A stretch of 64,000 nt of DNA, taken from contig NC_092225.1 of the NCBI RefSeq assembly GCF_036320965.1, positions 73,827,935 through 73,891,934 of the forward strand. Reading direction: 5' to 3'. A model generated the notes under the pieces. That model was not told the origin of the DNA and made no database searches. It was given only the letters and a program-made list of their open reading frames with translations. The first letter of the stretch is position 1. Each line of letters starts with the position of its first letter. This document shows, one piece after another, positions 9,384 to 19,235 of this stretch. This DNA comes from Panulirus ornatus (Eukaryota; Arthropoda; Malacostraca; Decapoda; Palinuridae). The translations under genes were made by a program, and so were the position numbers.

Positions 9384-9617
9384 TTTTTTTTTATTTTAAA
9401 CTATTTGCCATTTCCCACGTTAGCGAGATAGCGTTAAGAACAGAGGACTGGGCCTTTTTTGGAATATCCTCACCTGGCCCCCTCTGTTCCTTCTTTTGGA
9501 AAATTAAAAAAAAACGAGAGGGGAGGATTTCCAGCCCCCCACTCCCTCCCCTTTTAGTAGCCTTCTACAACACGCAGGGAATACGTGGGAAGTATTCTTA
9601 ATCCCCGATCCCCAGGG

Positions 9618-9619
<2 letters not shown>
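9384..9619 (+). mobile_element. SINE-like element, subtype A
   Basis: Full-length copy with the subtype-A GGCCTTTTTTGGAATATCC segment, AGTAGCCTTCTACAACACGC and a CCCCAGGGATAA end, running into (TA)n. Confidence 0.8.

Positions 9620-9691
<72 letters not shown>
9620..9691. repeat. (TA)n microsatellite
   Basis: Pure TA run following a SINE 3' end. Confidence 0.95.
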
Positions 9692-9694
<3 letters not shown>

Positions 9695-9701
9695 TTTCCT
9701 A

Positions 9702-9932
9702 TGATGGGAATGAATAAAGGCAGACAGTATGAATTATGTACATGGGTATATATATTTATATGTCTGTGTGGGTATATATATGCATACATTGAGATGTATA
9801 GGTATGTATATTTGCGGGTGTGGACGTGTATGTATATACATGTGTATGTGGGTGGGTTGGGCCATTCTTTCGTCTGTTTCCTTGCGCTACCTCGCTAAAG
9901 CGGGAGACAGTGACGAAGCAAATAAAAAAAAA
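9702..9932 (+). mobile_element. F1 LINE, 3' UTR end only
   Basis: About 230 bp holding only the distal part of the long 3' UTR: GATGGGAATGAATAAAGGCAG, the GTATATATGT-type alternating stretch, GTATATTTGCGGGTGTGGACG, GGGTTGGGCCATTCTTTCGTC, CGCTACCTCGCTAAAGCGGG and GACGAAGCAAATAAAAAAAA. No coding sequence remains. This is an extreme 5' truncation. Confidence 0.85.
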
Positions 9933-10041
9933 TATTCCTATGAGTCCACGGGGAAAATGAAACACGAAACTTATCGTGTTTCATTTTCCCTGTGGACTCA
10001 TAGGAATATCTTGATCATGCGCAAAATTGTGATCCTTTCTA
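9933..10041 (+). mobile_element. Inverted-repeat element fragment with a long hairpin
   Basis: TATTCCTATGAGTCCACGGG... to ...TGTGGACTCATAGGAATA forms an inverted repeat: arms 9933-9966 and 9975-10008, one mismatch, loop about 8 nt. After it come CTTGATCATGCGCAAAATTG and TGATCCTTTCTAA, the same terminus seen (reverse complemented) at 3351 and ending at 41583. The hammerhead-like part is deleted in this copy. Confidence 0.6.
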
Positions 10042-10059
10042 ATATATATATATATATTG
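10042..10059. repeat. (TA)n, short
   Basis: TA run between the inverted-repeat fragment and a minus-strand SINE. Confidence 0.9.
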
Positions 10060-10061
10060 GA

Positions 10062-10222
10062 AAGCGGGGGGGCTGGAAATCCTCCCCTCTCTTTTTTTTT
10101 TTTAATTTTCCAAAGGAAGGAACAGAGAAGGGGGCCGGGTGAGGATGTTTCCTCAGAGGCCCAGTCCTCTGTTCTTAACGCTACCTCGCTGATGCGGGAA
10201 ATGGCGAATAGTATGAAAGAAA
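10062..10222 (-). mobile_element. SINE-like element, subtype B, 3' part missing
   Basis: Minus-strand copy containing the 5' core (GCATCAGCGAGGTAGCGTTAAG), the subtype-B GGCCTCTGAGGAAACATCC segment, the A-rich spacer and GAGGATTTCCAGCC. It stops before the GTCGCCTTCTACGACACG segment. Its 5' end (TTTCATACTATTCGCC) reads into a short TA run and an F1 fragment. Confidence 0.8.
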
Positions 10223-10233
10223 AATATATATAT

Positions 10234-10454
10234 AAGTTTGAATGGAGAAAAACTGGAGGAAGTAAAGTGTTTTAGATATCTGGGAGTGGATCTGGCAGCG
10301 GATGGAACCATGGAGGCGGAAGTGGATCATAGGGTGGGGGAGGGGGCGAAAATCCTGGGAGCCTTGAAGAATGTGTGGAAGTCGAGAACATTATCTCGGA
10401 GAGCAAAAATGGGTATGTTTGAAGGAATAGTGGTTCCAACAATGTTGTATGGTT
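10234..10454 (+). mobile_element. F1 LINE internal fragment
   Basis: About 220 bp of F1 coding sequence only: NGEKLEEVKCFRYLGVDLAADGTMEAEVDHRVGEG through MFEGIVVPTMLYG, then abrupt change to GGGGGG plus an A-run. It lacks both the 5' part and the 3' end, unlike normal truncated insertions. It is flanked by an inverted SINE on the left and a SINE 3' half on the right. Confidence 0.85.
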
Positions 10455-10461
10455 TGGGGGG

Positions 10462-10593
10462 AAAAAAAAAAAAAAAAAAAAAAAAAGACAAGAGGGGAGG
10501 ATTTCCAGCCCCCCGCTCCCTTCCCTTTTAGTCGCCTTCTACGACACGCAGGGAATACGTGGGAAGTATTCTTTCTCCCCTATCCCCAGGGAA
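10462..10593 (+). mobile_element. SINE-like element, 3' half
   Basis: Starts in the element's A-rich spacer (A-run to 10486), then GACAAGAGGGGAGGATTTCC, GTCGCCTTCTACGACACGC and CCCCAGGGAATAA. The 5' half is missing and an F1 piece takes its place. Confidence 0.75.
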
Positions 10594-10596
10594 TAA

Positions 10597-10606
10597 ATAT
10601 ATATAT

Positions 10607-10646
<40 letters not shown>
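10597..10646. repeat. (TA)n microsatellite
   Basis: TA run between two SINE copies in the same orientation. Confidence 0.95.
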
Positions 10647-10648
<2 letters not shown>

Positions 10649-10889
10649 TTATCTTTCTTTCATACTATTCGCCATTTCCCGCGTCAGCGAGGTAGCGTTA
10701 AGAACAGAGGACTGGGCCTCTGAGGAAACATCCTCATGCAGCCCCCTTCTCTGTTCCTTCCTTTGGAAAAAAAAAAAAAAAGAGAGAGAGAGAGAGGGGA
10801 GGATTTCCAGCCCCCCACTCCCTTCCCTTTTAGTCGCCTTCTACGACACACAGGGAATACGTGGGAAGTATTCTTTCTCCCCTATCCCC
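10647..10889 (+). mobile_element. SINE-like element, subtype B
   Basis: Full-length subtype-B copy: TTTCATACTATTCGCC, GCGTCAGCGAGGTAGCGTTAAG, GGCCTCTGAGGAAACATCC, A-run followed by (AG)n, GAGGATTTCCAGCC, GTCGCCTTCTACGACACAC. It ends at CCTATCCCC, where the normal AGGGATAATA tail is replaced by corrupted-looking F1 sequence. Confidence 0.8.
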
Positions 10890-11330
10890 TAGTGGAAGTA
10901 AAGTAACTAAGTAAGAGAATTTATAATAAATAATGGTTAGTAATAAATGTTTTATTTTGTCCTGACATATAGATTGACAGAGATTTGTGTCGGAGTGGTA
11001 GGACGGTAAGAAAGAGGGACACTGGACGCTGGAAAATGATGAAGACTTTCTGTTCCGGTCCTTGAAAAAACAAGAAAAAGGAGAGAAAGAGGGGAGCGAT
11101 GTTATCGGGGGTGACTCTGTCCATTTGATCAGCATTGAACACTGGGAATACTGGAAGCTTGTTGTTATGGGTATATATATTTTTGGTGTGTGGAGTGATG
11201 TATAATAACAAGGTGAATGGGGTTAGGGTTGGGCCATTTTTTGAATGGTTTCCGGGTATGCGACTTGACCAAGAATAAGTGCGAGGTGGAGGAACAGGAC
11301 AAAGCAAACGATGGAAAGATAAAAAAGATT
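10890..11330 (+). mobile_element. Heavily garbled F1 LINE 3' portion
   Basis: Recognisable only by ordered islands that follow the F1 order: AAGTAAGAGA.., AGATTGACAGAG, TGTGTCGGAGTGG, GAGCGATGTTATCGGGGGTGAC, GGGTTGGGCCATTTTTTGAATGG, GACAAAGCAAA. Substitutions and indels are dense between the islands, far more than in other copies. The neighbouring SINE is clean. Either a very old copy or a stretch of poor consensus sequence. Translation gives nothing useful. Confidence 0.5.
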
Positions 11331-11490
11331 TTTTATATATAATAAGATAGTAATTAGATGTATAATAGTTTATATTATACATTGAAGGGGGGGTGGGGTA
11401 TTTTGTGTGGATAAAAGTGATGGTGGGAGGGGGAGGGAATATATAATATATAATATATTATAAATATCTATTATATATTATAACAATTAT
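11331..11490. other. AT-rich low-complexity stretch
   Basis: Irregular TATATAATA strings with G-runs (GAAGGGGGGGTGGGG, GGGAGGGGGAGGG). Looks like a disturbed (TA)n tail continuing the garbled F1 copy. No gene seen. Confidence 0.5.
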
Positions 11491-11514
11491 AATCATTCAC
11501 TGAGTAAGATTTGT

Positions 11515-11720
11515 TTTTAACCTAAGACAACCTACCACTCACCTCCCTGAACTAGAAACAATATAAACTGTACACTGTGTACACTGCTGTACTGTCCATA
11601 TTTCTGTTACAGTATTTTTCTTGATGTACTGTGTGTAATTAATTTTTAGTCTATGAATTATTCAAGAACTTACTGAAGGATATGAATGCTATGTATTGTT
11701 TTTGTATATGAATTAGGTCA
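11515..11720. repeat. Old local repeat unit, third block
   Basis: CACTCACCTCCCTGAACTAGAAAC, AAACTGTACACTG and TAGTCTATGAATTATTCAAGAACTTACTGAAGG match, with differences, the blocks at 1655-1877 and 2950-3290. Confidence 0.5.
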
Positions 11721-12911
11721 ATTCTTGTACTCAGGAACTGTGTAAGATGGGTGATGATGTGTACTTTGTTCAAAGTATTATGCATCTGTGTTGGCATAAA
11801 GTGGTGCTGTATCCAGATATTTCCATCTCAGTAGCAGGTTAGGAGAGATTGGATATTAGGGAGAATGTAATGAGGAAGATAAGCATGGATTATAAGATTA
11901 AATACAATGTTCTTTTCATTTTATAACAATTGTATTGAATTTTATTCATTTATTTACCATGCGCTATTGCTGTAGTAATAAAAAATGTTGTTACAAAATC
12001 ATTTTTGATTTCACTTCTCTCAAAATGATAATGATAAAACTGGGAAGAATAACAAGTTAGGCTAAACTAACAGAGAAAACTGATAAGGAATTGTTAGCCT
12101 AGTTGGCTGATAGGTCAATGCGCACCTCATGACCCTCTTCACATGATACCATCCACATTTCTCGAAATATTCCTCAAAAGTATTGCATTCAGTTTTTTGA
12201 ACAATATAGATTTCTGTGAATTATAAGATAAGCACTTATGTACAATATGTAAGTGAAAATAAAAACTTTTATGTGAAGGCATATAGAATAGTTAAAAATT
12301 ATTGTTTGCTTTGTGGCAAGCATATGTCTGGCGATATTGAGCACAGCTGTGTAGCAGAATGCAATTATGCAGAAGGGCATGAGCCAGTTTTACTCATTTC
12401 TGTTTTTTGCATTCTATTAACATAATCTTCAATACTTTAAGAAGAAAAATTCTTTCAGTTAATCTTGAAATTCCCAAATTGTTGTGGTGGGGAGAACATC
12501 CTGAGCTGCATGGCAGTCTTTGACAAAGATGGCTGAGAAAAGGGTTTCCTCAAAGAATTGCTTTTCTTTATGATACGGATGCTACTTTCATAATATTGGT
12601 TCACTTGTACTAGAAATGATAATTGGATGCTAATTCTTAGTGGTGACTGATTCAAGTGGGCAGAAGTTTAGAAGTATGCGAGTAGCAAACTTGTTTTCAC
12701 ATATTGAATGCTAACAAAGAAATGTTGTGGTAGGCAGCATGGCAAGTGCAACTAGGCACCCCTCTGGCGCACAGCAATCTAGGCTCATGCTATATTACAA
12801 AAACTCATGTGATGAAAAAAAAAGGGGTTATTTAGGAATCTGCATCTGATTGAAATAATTTTATTTAATCACACTATATCACAACACTGTCATGTGTGAG
12901 TGTCTGTGTAT
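11721..12911. other. Unassigned AT-rich DNA
   Basis: About 1.2 kb with no repeat family recognised and no convincing gene. The longest open frames (60-70 codons, for example 12216-12425) have no recognisable domain, no paired splice signals that I can support, and the base composition of the background. Confidence 0.5.
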
Positions 12912-13368
12912 ATATTATTATTATTTTATTTTGCTTTGTCGCTGTCTCCCGCGTTTGCGAGATAGCGCAAGGAAACAGACGAAAGAAATGGCCCAACCCA
13001 CCCCCATACACATGTATATACATACACGTCCACACACGCAAATATACATACCTATACATCTCAATGTACACATATATATACACACACAGACACATACATA
13101 TATACCCATGCACACAATTCACACAGTCTGCCTTTATTCATTCCCATTGCCACCTCGTCACACATGGAATACCATCCCCCTCCCCCCTCATGTGTGCGAG
13201 GTAGCGCTAGGAAAAGACAACAAAGGCCCCATTCGTTCACACTCAGTCTCAAGCTGTCATGTATAATGCACCGAAATCACAGCTCCCTTTCCACATCCAG
13301 GCCCCACAAACTTTCCATGGTTTACCCCAGATGCTTCACATGCGCTGGTTCAATCCATTGACAGCACG

Positions 13369-15353
13369 TCAACCCTGGTATACCACATCATTCCAATTCA
13401 CTCTATTCCTTGCACGCCTTTCACCCTCCTGCATGTTCAGGCCCTGATCACTCAAAATCTTTTTCACTCCATCCTTCCACTTCCAATTTGGTCTCCCACT
13501 TCTTGTTCCCTCCAACTCTGACACATATATCCTCTTTGTCAATCTTTCCTCACTCGTTCTCCTCCATGTGACCAAACTATTTCAATACACCCTCTTCTGC
13601 TCTCTTAACCACACTCTTTTTATTACCACACATCTCTCTTATCCTTTCATTACTTACTCGATCAAACCACCTCACACCACATATTGTCCTCAAACTTCTC
13701 ATTTCCAACACATCCACCCTCCTCCGCACAACCCTATCTATAGCCCACACCTCGCAACCATATAACATTTTTGGAACCACTATTCCTTCAAACATACCCA
13801 TTTTTGCTTTCCGAGATAATGTTCTTGCCTTCCACACATTTTTCAACGCTCCCAGAACCTTCGCCCCCTCCCCCACCCTGTGACTCACTTCTGCTTCCAT
13901 GGTTCCAGCCACTCCCAAATCAACTCCCAGATATCTAAAACACTTCACTTCCTCCAGTTTTTCTCCATTCACACTTACCTCCCAATTGACTTGTCCTTCA
14001 ACCCTACTGTACCTAATAACCTTGCTCTTATTCACATTTACTCTCAGCTTTCTTCTTTCACACACTTTACCAAACTCAGTCATCAGCTTCTGCAGTTTCT
14101 CACCCGAATCAGCCACCAGTGCTGTGTCACCAATGAACAACTAACTCACTTCCCAAGCCCTCACATCCACAACAGACTGCATACTTGCCCCTCTCTCCAA
14201 AACTCTTAGATTCACCTCCCTATCAACCCCATCCATAAGCAAATTGAACAACCATGGAGACATCACATACCCCTGCCACAAACCGACATTCACTGGGAAC
14301 CAATAACTTTTTTCTCTTCCTACTCATACACTTGAGTTTTTATCCTCGATAAAAACTTTTCACTGCTTCTAGCAACTTGCCTCCAACACCATATATTCTT
14401 AATACCTTCCACAGAGCATCTCTATCAACTCTATCATATGCCTTCTCCAGATCCATAAATGCTACGTACAAATCCATTTGCTTTTCTATGTATTTCTCAC
14501 ATACATTCCTCAAAGCATACACCTGATCCACACATCCACTACCACTTCTGAAACCACACTGCCCTTCCCCAGTCTGATGCTCTGTACATGCCTTCACCCT
14601 CTCAATCAATACCCTCCCATGTAATTTCCCATGAATACTCAACAAACTTATACCTCTGTAATTTGAACACTTACCTTTATCCCCTTTGCCTTTGTACATT
14701 GGCACTATACATTCATTCTACCAATCCTCAGGCACTTTACCATGAACCATACATATATTGAATATCCTCACCAACCAGTCAACAACACAGCCACCCCCTT
14801 TTCTAATAAATTCCACTGCAATACCATCCAAACCCGCTGCCTTGCCGGCTTTCATCTTCCGGAAGGCTTTCACTATTTTTTGTCTGTTTACCAAATCATT
14901 CTCCCTGACCCTCTCACTTTGCACACCACCTCGACCAAAACACCCTATATCTCCCACTCTATCATCAACCACATTCAACAAACCTTCAAAATACTCACTC
15001 TGTCTCCCTCTCACTTCACCACTATTTGTTATTACCTCCCCATTTGCCCTCTTCATCGATGTTCCCATTTGTTCTCTTGTCTTACGCACTTTATTTACCT
15101 CCTTCCAAAGCATCTTTCTATTCTCCCTAAAATTTGATGACACTCTTTCACCCTAACTCACATTTGCCCTCTTTTTCACCTCTTGCACCTTTCTCTTGAC
15201 CTCTTGCCTCTCTTTTATACATCTCCCAGTCATTGCATTATTTCCCTGCAAAAATCGTCCAAATACCTCTCTCTTCTCTTTCACTAACAATCTTACTTCT
15301 TCATCCCTCCACTCACTACCCTTTCTAATCTGCCCACCTCTCACCTTTTTCAT
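13369..15353 (-). pseudogene. F1 linker, reverse transcriptase and C-terminal region
   Basis: On the minus strand: linker (KGSEWRDEEVRLLVKEKRE, 15353-15153), FRENRKMLWKEVNKVRKTREQMG to AGLDGIAVEFI (15143-14718), YKGKGDKGKCSNYRGISLL to AFMDLEKAYDRVDRDALWK (14705-14340), a damaged GLRQGC region in which Q lies near a TGG CAG change, then a degraded FADD (VFIGDTALVADS near 14140), and motif D/E with the C-terminal domain (14140-13577 and 13575-13369). The palm catalytic DD is lost (GDT in place of ADD, with a deletion), so the copy would be inactive even if the frames were joined. The frame changes at 13576 and 14140 are small indels. Confidence 0.85.
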
Positions 15354-15371
15354 GCTACATGCATCTTTTGC

Positions 15372-16310
15372 TCAAGCTATCACTGCTTCCCTAAATACAT
15401 CCCATTCCTCTCCCACTCCCCTTATGTCATTTGCTCTCACTTTTTTCCATTCTGCACTCAGTCTCTCCTGGTACTTCCTCACACAAGTCTCCTTTCCAAG
15501 CTCACTTACTCTCACCACTCTTTTCACCCCAACATTCTCTCTTCTTATCTGAAAACCTCTACATATCTTCACCTTCACCTCGACAAGATAATGATCAGAC
15601 ATCCCTCCAGTTGCCCCTCTCAGCACATTAACATCCAAAAGTCTCTCTTTCACGCGCCTATCAATTAACACATAATCCAATAATGCTCTCTGGCCATCTC
15701 TCCTACTTACATAAGTATACTTATATATATCTCTCTTTTTAAACCAGGTATTCCCCATCACCAGTCTTTTTTCAGCACACAAATCTACAAGCTCTTCTCC
15801 ATTTCCATTAACAACACTGAACACCCCATGTACACCAATTATACCCTCAACTGCCACACTACTCACTTTTGCATTCAAATCACCCATCACTATAACCCGG
15901 TCTTGTGCATCAAAGCTGCTAACACACTCACTCAGCTGCTCCCAGAACACTTGTCTCTCATGATCTTTCTTCTCATGACCAGGTGCATATGCACCAATAA
16001 TCACCCATCTCTCTCCATCTACTTTCAGTTTTACCCATATCGATCTAGAGTTTACTGTCTTACACTCTGTCACATACTCTTCCAACTCCTGCTTCAGGAG
16101 TAGTGATACTCCTTCCTTTGCTTTTAACCTCTCACCAACCCCTGACTTTACTCCTAAGACATTCCCAAACCACTCTTCCCCTTTACCCTTGAGCTTGTTT
16201 CACTCAGAGCCAAAACATCCAGGTTTCTTTCCGCAAACATACTACCTATCTCTCCTTTTTTGTTATCTTGGTTATATCCACACACATTTAGACACCCCAA
16301 TCTGAGCCTT
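15372..16310 (-). pseudogene. F1 APE-type endonuclease region
   Basis: Metal-dependent DNA-nicking domain that would open the target site for target-primed reverse transcription. Minus-strand reading shows RLRLGCLNVCGYNQ (the N motif), LDVLALSET (the catalytic E), after a probable one-base deletion near 16195 the block EEWFGNVLGVKSGVGERLKA, then WVIIGAYAPG, VIVMGDLNAKV (D and N), YTYVSRRDGQRALLDYVLI and SDHYLV (the terminal D-H pair). The order and spacing match APE/EEP endonucleases of LINEs. The open part is 16085-15372 (about 237 codons) and it runs on into the EN-RT linker (WKKVRANDIRGVGEEWDVF). A stop at 15372-15374 (GCT TGA where other copies continue) separates it from the RT. This is the only endonuclease in the window. 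Confidence 0.85.
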
Positions 16311-16364
16311 TAAGGAGGATGAGCACTCCCCACATGACTCCTTCTTCTGTTTCCCCTTTTAGAA

Positions 16365-16830
16365 AGTTAAAATCCACACTGAGAATCATTCATCAGGTGG
16401 TGTTCCTCTGAATGGTTAAAAATAATTCTTGAACGGTAGTTTTCAAAAGTTTTCCTTTTATGGATATGAGGCAAATTGGACAATAATTTCCAGGCATTGA
16501 TTTATTAGCTTTTTTGAATATCAGTGGTTTATTTGCAAATTTCCACTCCTCTGGAACATTTTCCATAGCAAGTAACTGCTAAAAAGAGTAGCCAACGGCT
16601 TTACTATCTCATTTTTGCTTCTTTTATTGTCCACAATTTAAACTTATCATGGCCTGTCACTTTTACATCTAATTGTTTCAGAACATTCTCCTCACTTATT
16701 GAAATTGAATTCAGGACATGAATTGTGTCTTCAGTAGTAAATACAGTTTCAATTGAGTGATTTTGGACTTTTGCCATTGCTTTGTTGTCTTGAACCAAAT
16801 CACCACTTTCTAAAATTGATGGACCAATTG
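16365..16830 (-). mobile_element. CR1/L2-like LINE relic, RT N-terminal part
   Basis: Minus-strand translation gives ETVFTTEDTIHVLN and SISEENVLKQLDVKVTG, typical of the region just before the RT in CR1/L2-type LINEs. Then come IKEAKMR, a piece like ENVPEEWKFANKPLIFKKAN, and NYCPICLISIKGKLLKT, matching the RT motif normally written NYRPISL. The frame is broken several times (open part 16798-16604). It differs from F1, where the corresponding motif is NYRGISLLS. The F1 element at 12912-16362 lies immediately beside it. Confidence 0.6.
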
Positions 16831-17225
16831 ACTAGGTAATGACTTTTGTTCGTAACATAATTATCAACCTTCCTAGTTTTTTTTTTGTTTTTTTGCTGCT
16901 TTTGGCAATATATGCTTCACACTGACATATATTTTGCTGTACAAGTCTAGTAATTCATAGGCAGTCAATGACCAGGGGGGTACACTACCAGTACTACCCT
17001 CCTGGGTATCAAGAGGGTTAGTGACAGCTACGCAGTGAGACAGCACTTCACTGGTCAAGTTGCACTCCCCTGGCTTGGGTAGCTGTCTTATCCTTCTGCC
17101 TCACCCACACATGGACTACTGGCATTCTGTCCACAAACAACAATCTCTCCTTGTCACACATAACACTTACCTTACATAGCTCATTCTTTGCAACTAGATT
17201 TTCCTGTAGTGCTATGTGCTAGCCC
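16831..17225. other. Unassigned DNA, possible old repeat
   Basis: Contains GGGTATCAAGAGGGTTAGTGACAGC, CACTTCACTGGTCAAGTTGCACTCCCC and CCACACATGGACTACTGGC. The composition is more GC-rich than its surroundings and it reads like an interspersed repeat, but no second copy is in this window. No gene seen. Confidence 0.3.
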
Positions 17226-17335
17226 TACCTTTTGGCAGAATGGTAGGAGCAATAGATAGAAGTAGATAGGAACATTTGGTAGAAGTAGTAGGTAGGAACA
17301 TTAGGCAGGAGCATTAGGTACAGGTAGTCAGATTA
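17226..17335. repeat. Short degenerate GGTAGGAACATT-type repeat
   Basis: Repeated variants of AGGTAGGAACATTAGG and AGAAGTAG within about 110 bp (GGTAGGAGCAATAG, GATAGGAACATTTGG, GGTAGGAACATTAGG, GGCAGGAGCATTAGG). Confidence 0.5.
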
Positions 17336-19235
17336 CCATAAAAAGATATCAAACTTCCCACTCCACACAGAACATTGTTTACCTAATGGCATGCTGAAAG
17401 AGTGAAAAAAGAAATATTATGTTACGTAAAATATTGCTTAGTAAACAACATGAATTATAGGTCAATGAACCTTCGAGCTTATGCAAGTTCCTCCCACTTC
17501 AGGGGATACCATATTCTTGGAACTCTCTAAAGCATAATTGTTTGTTGGACTCTATACATGATGGAGAGTTCTGCAACCATTTAAGTCAAATCTACAAAGT
17601 ACAGTCGAATGTACTTTTCAGATCTACAGCATTTACAAATTTGGAATGATATTCAAACCCTTTTTCTATAGCTAATAATTGTATTTTATGCCATTTTAAG
17701 CCATGGTACTCATTTTTCTTTGACTTCAAGGGATGTGTATAACTTCTAATATTCTCATGTTGTGGTTTTCAAAAATCTACTGACTGAAGAATAAAACCTC
17801 CAAACATGCAAAATCAAAGCATGTCATGTGTGCAACACGATAATATCTTACCTTTGATGATATTTCTTTTAACAGAATTCGGCCATTAAGTATGTGAATT
17901 GAGAGTGCCAAACACCCTTGGGAACGATATCTAATTTTGATACAGTAGTATTTTTGATTGCCCATTGTCAACCCCCAAAAGTAAGATCACTTTGCACAAG
18001 CCACTACATCCCACTGTCTGAGCTTTGCTATGCAAAAGCCTTAACTTAGTCTTCACTCTTCTTTCAACCAAATAGGATGTGCCTGAGCAGGTGTCTTTTG
18101 TTTTCTTTCTTTCTTTTTTTAACCCTGTTCCCTTAGGGCCTACTTTTGAAAGGGAGCTATGAGGTGGTTTATTCATCCTGTCTAATGTAGTCATATGTGT
18201 AGATTCAACATAATCCATGTTGAGTACCATCTGGACACTTTTTTTCATGGCTGCTATTCTTTCTTGATTTTAATATTTTCATGCCATGAGTTGTGTTCAT
18301 GGTGTATTTTATCCTTTTATAGGTTTTAAGCTTGATTTTTTGTGAGTCTGTGGTCTCCAGGTTTATTTACAATATTATGTTTTGGCTGGCTAGGTATTCA
18401 CCACAACATGAATGGTATTTCATCAGATTTTCTACCCTTTTGTCTGAGTCTTGTACCCATTACGCTTGCAATATTTTTGTCAGCATCAACTTAAGGGTAT
18501 TATCAGATCTCTTGTTAGGATAAATTGTAAGCTTTTGATGCACCCTGTGATAAGATTATAAGTGGGCAAGTATGGTTAAACAAATATAGATAAGCTAAAC
18601 AGATAAATATTTAAACCAGCGTTAGGTTCTAATTTTGTAAATAACATATGACTTCCTACAGTAAGTCTCGATAATCTAGGCTAGGTTCAGTTGAAATTGA
18701 AGTGTGGTTGTGTAGCATATTGATTGTGACAATGTTATTATTGCTTTTTACCTCAACAAACAATTTCAGAACAGGAAGGCAGGGCTCAGGAGTTGAGCAG
18801 AACATACCTCCTAAAGTTCATGAGATGTTCATCAGGAGAAAATGGTAGTAAATGCTTAAATTGCTTATGAGAGAGATGGTCATATTAGAATTTTTTTTCA
18901 AACCTGTTTGAATTTATCAGAGGGTGAAATCAATCTGTGCAGTCACCCCTATATAATTTACACAAACTGCCCTCCCTTCTACCAGTATACCACAAAAGCA
19001 GTAGGTCTGTATTCTAGTAGTTGACCTTTCCATAAGAAGGATATGGCTCTAATGAACTGATAACTATTACAGGATTAGTAGCCTTTCTATAGCCATTGCC
19101 CTTTTTTGTCATATTATTTGCCTATATGCATACTGAAATGAAACTTCTTTCAGACTGTAACATATTTGATAAATTTTCCAGATTTTCTTACCTAACAACC
19201 ACTATGATTCATAAATGAAACATACCTACTTTTTA
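17336..19235. other. Unassigned AT-rich DNA
   Basis: About 1.9 kb with no recognisable domain, RNA gene or known repeat. Open frames reach only about 105 codons (18248-17931 minus) without a motif, and codon content looks random. Host exons cannot be excluded but nothing supports one. Confidence 0.5.

Larger units (their letters stand above)
12912..16362 (-). mobile_element. F1 LINE, near full length (endonuclease to 3' tail)
   Basis: The most complete F1 copy, about 3.45 kb, minus strand. From 5' (16362) to 3': a short leader, an APE endonuclease (about 16310-15590), a linker, the reverse transcriptase (about 14880-13920), the C-terminal domain to a VVYQG stop at 13369, a long 3' UTR (13368 to about 12945) and an AAAATAAAATAATAATAATA tail. 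The size, single polyprotein with APE endonuclease, and short-tandem-repeat tail fit the RTE superfamily; that assignment is inferred. No upstream ORF1 is visible, and the element abuts a CR1-like relic at about 16365. The polyprotein is dead: stops or frameshifts lie near 16195, 15370, 15145, 14710, 14340, 14140 and 13576. Confidence 0.88.

Noticed and set aside
11160..11300. GGGTTAGGGTTGGG near 11219 as telomere-like repeats
   Set aside because: Only one and a half units, and the context matches the GGGTTGGGCC part of the F1 3' UTR.
17336..19235. Host exons in the apparently unique region
   Set aside because: No domain, no convincing splice-site pair and only short random-looking frames. 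Left as unassigned.
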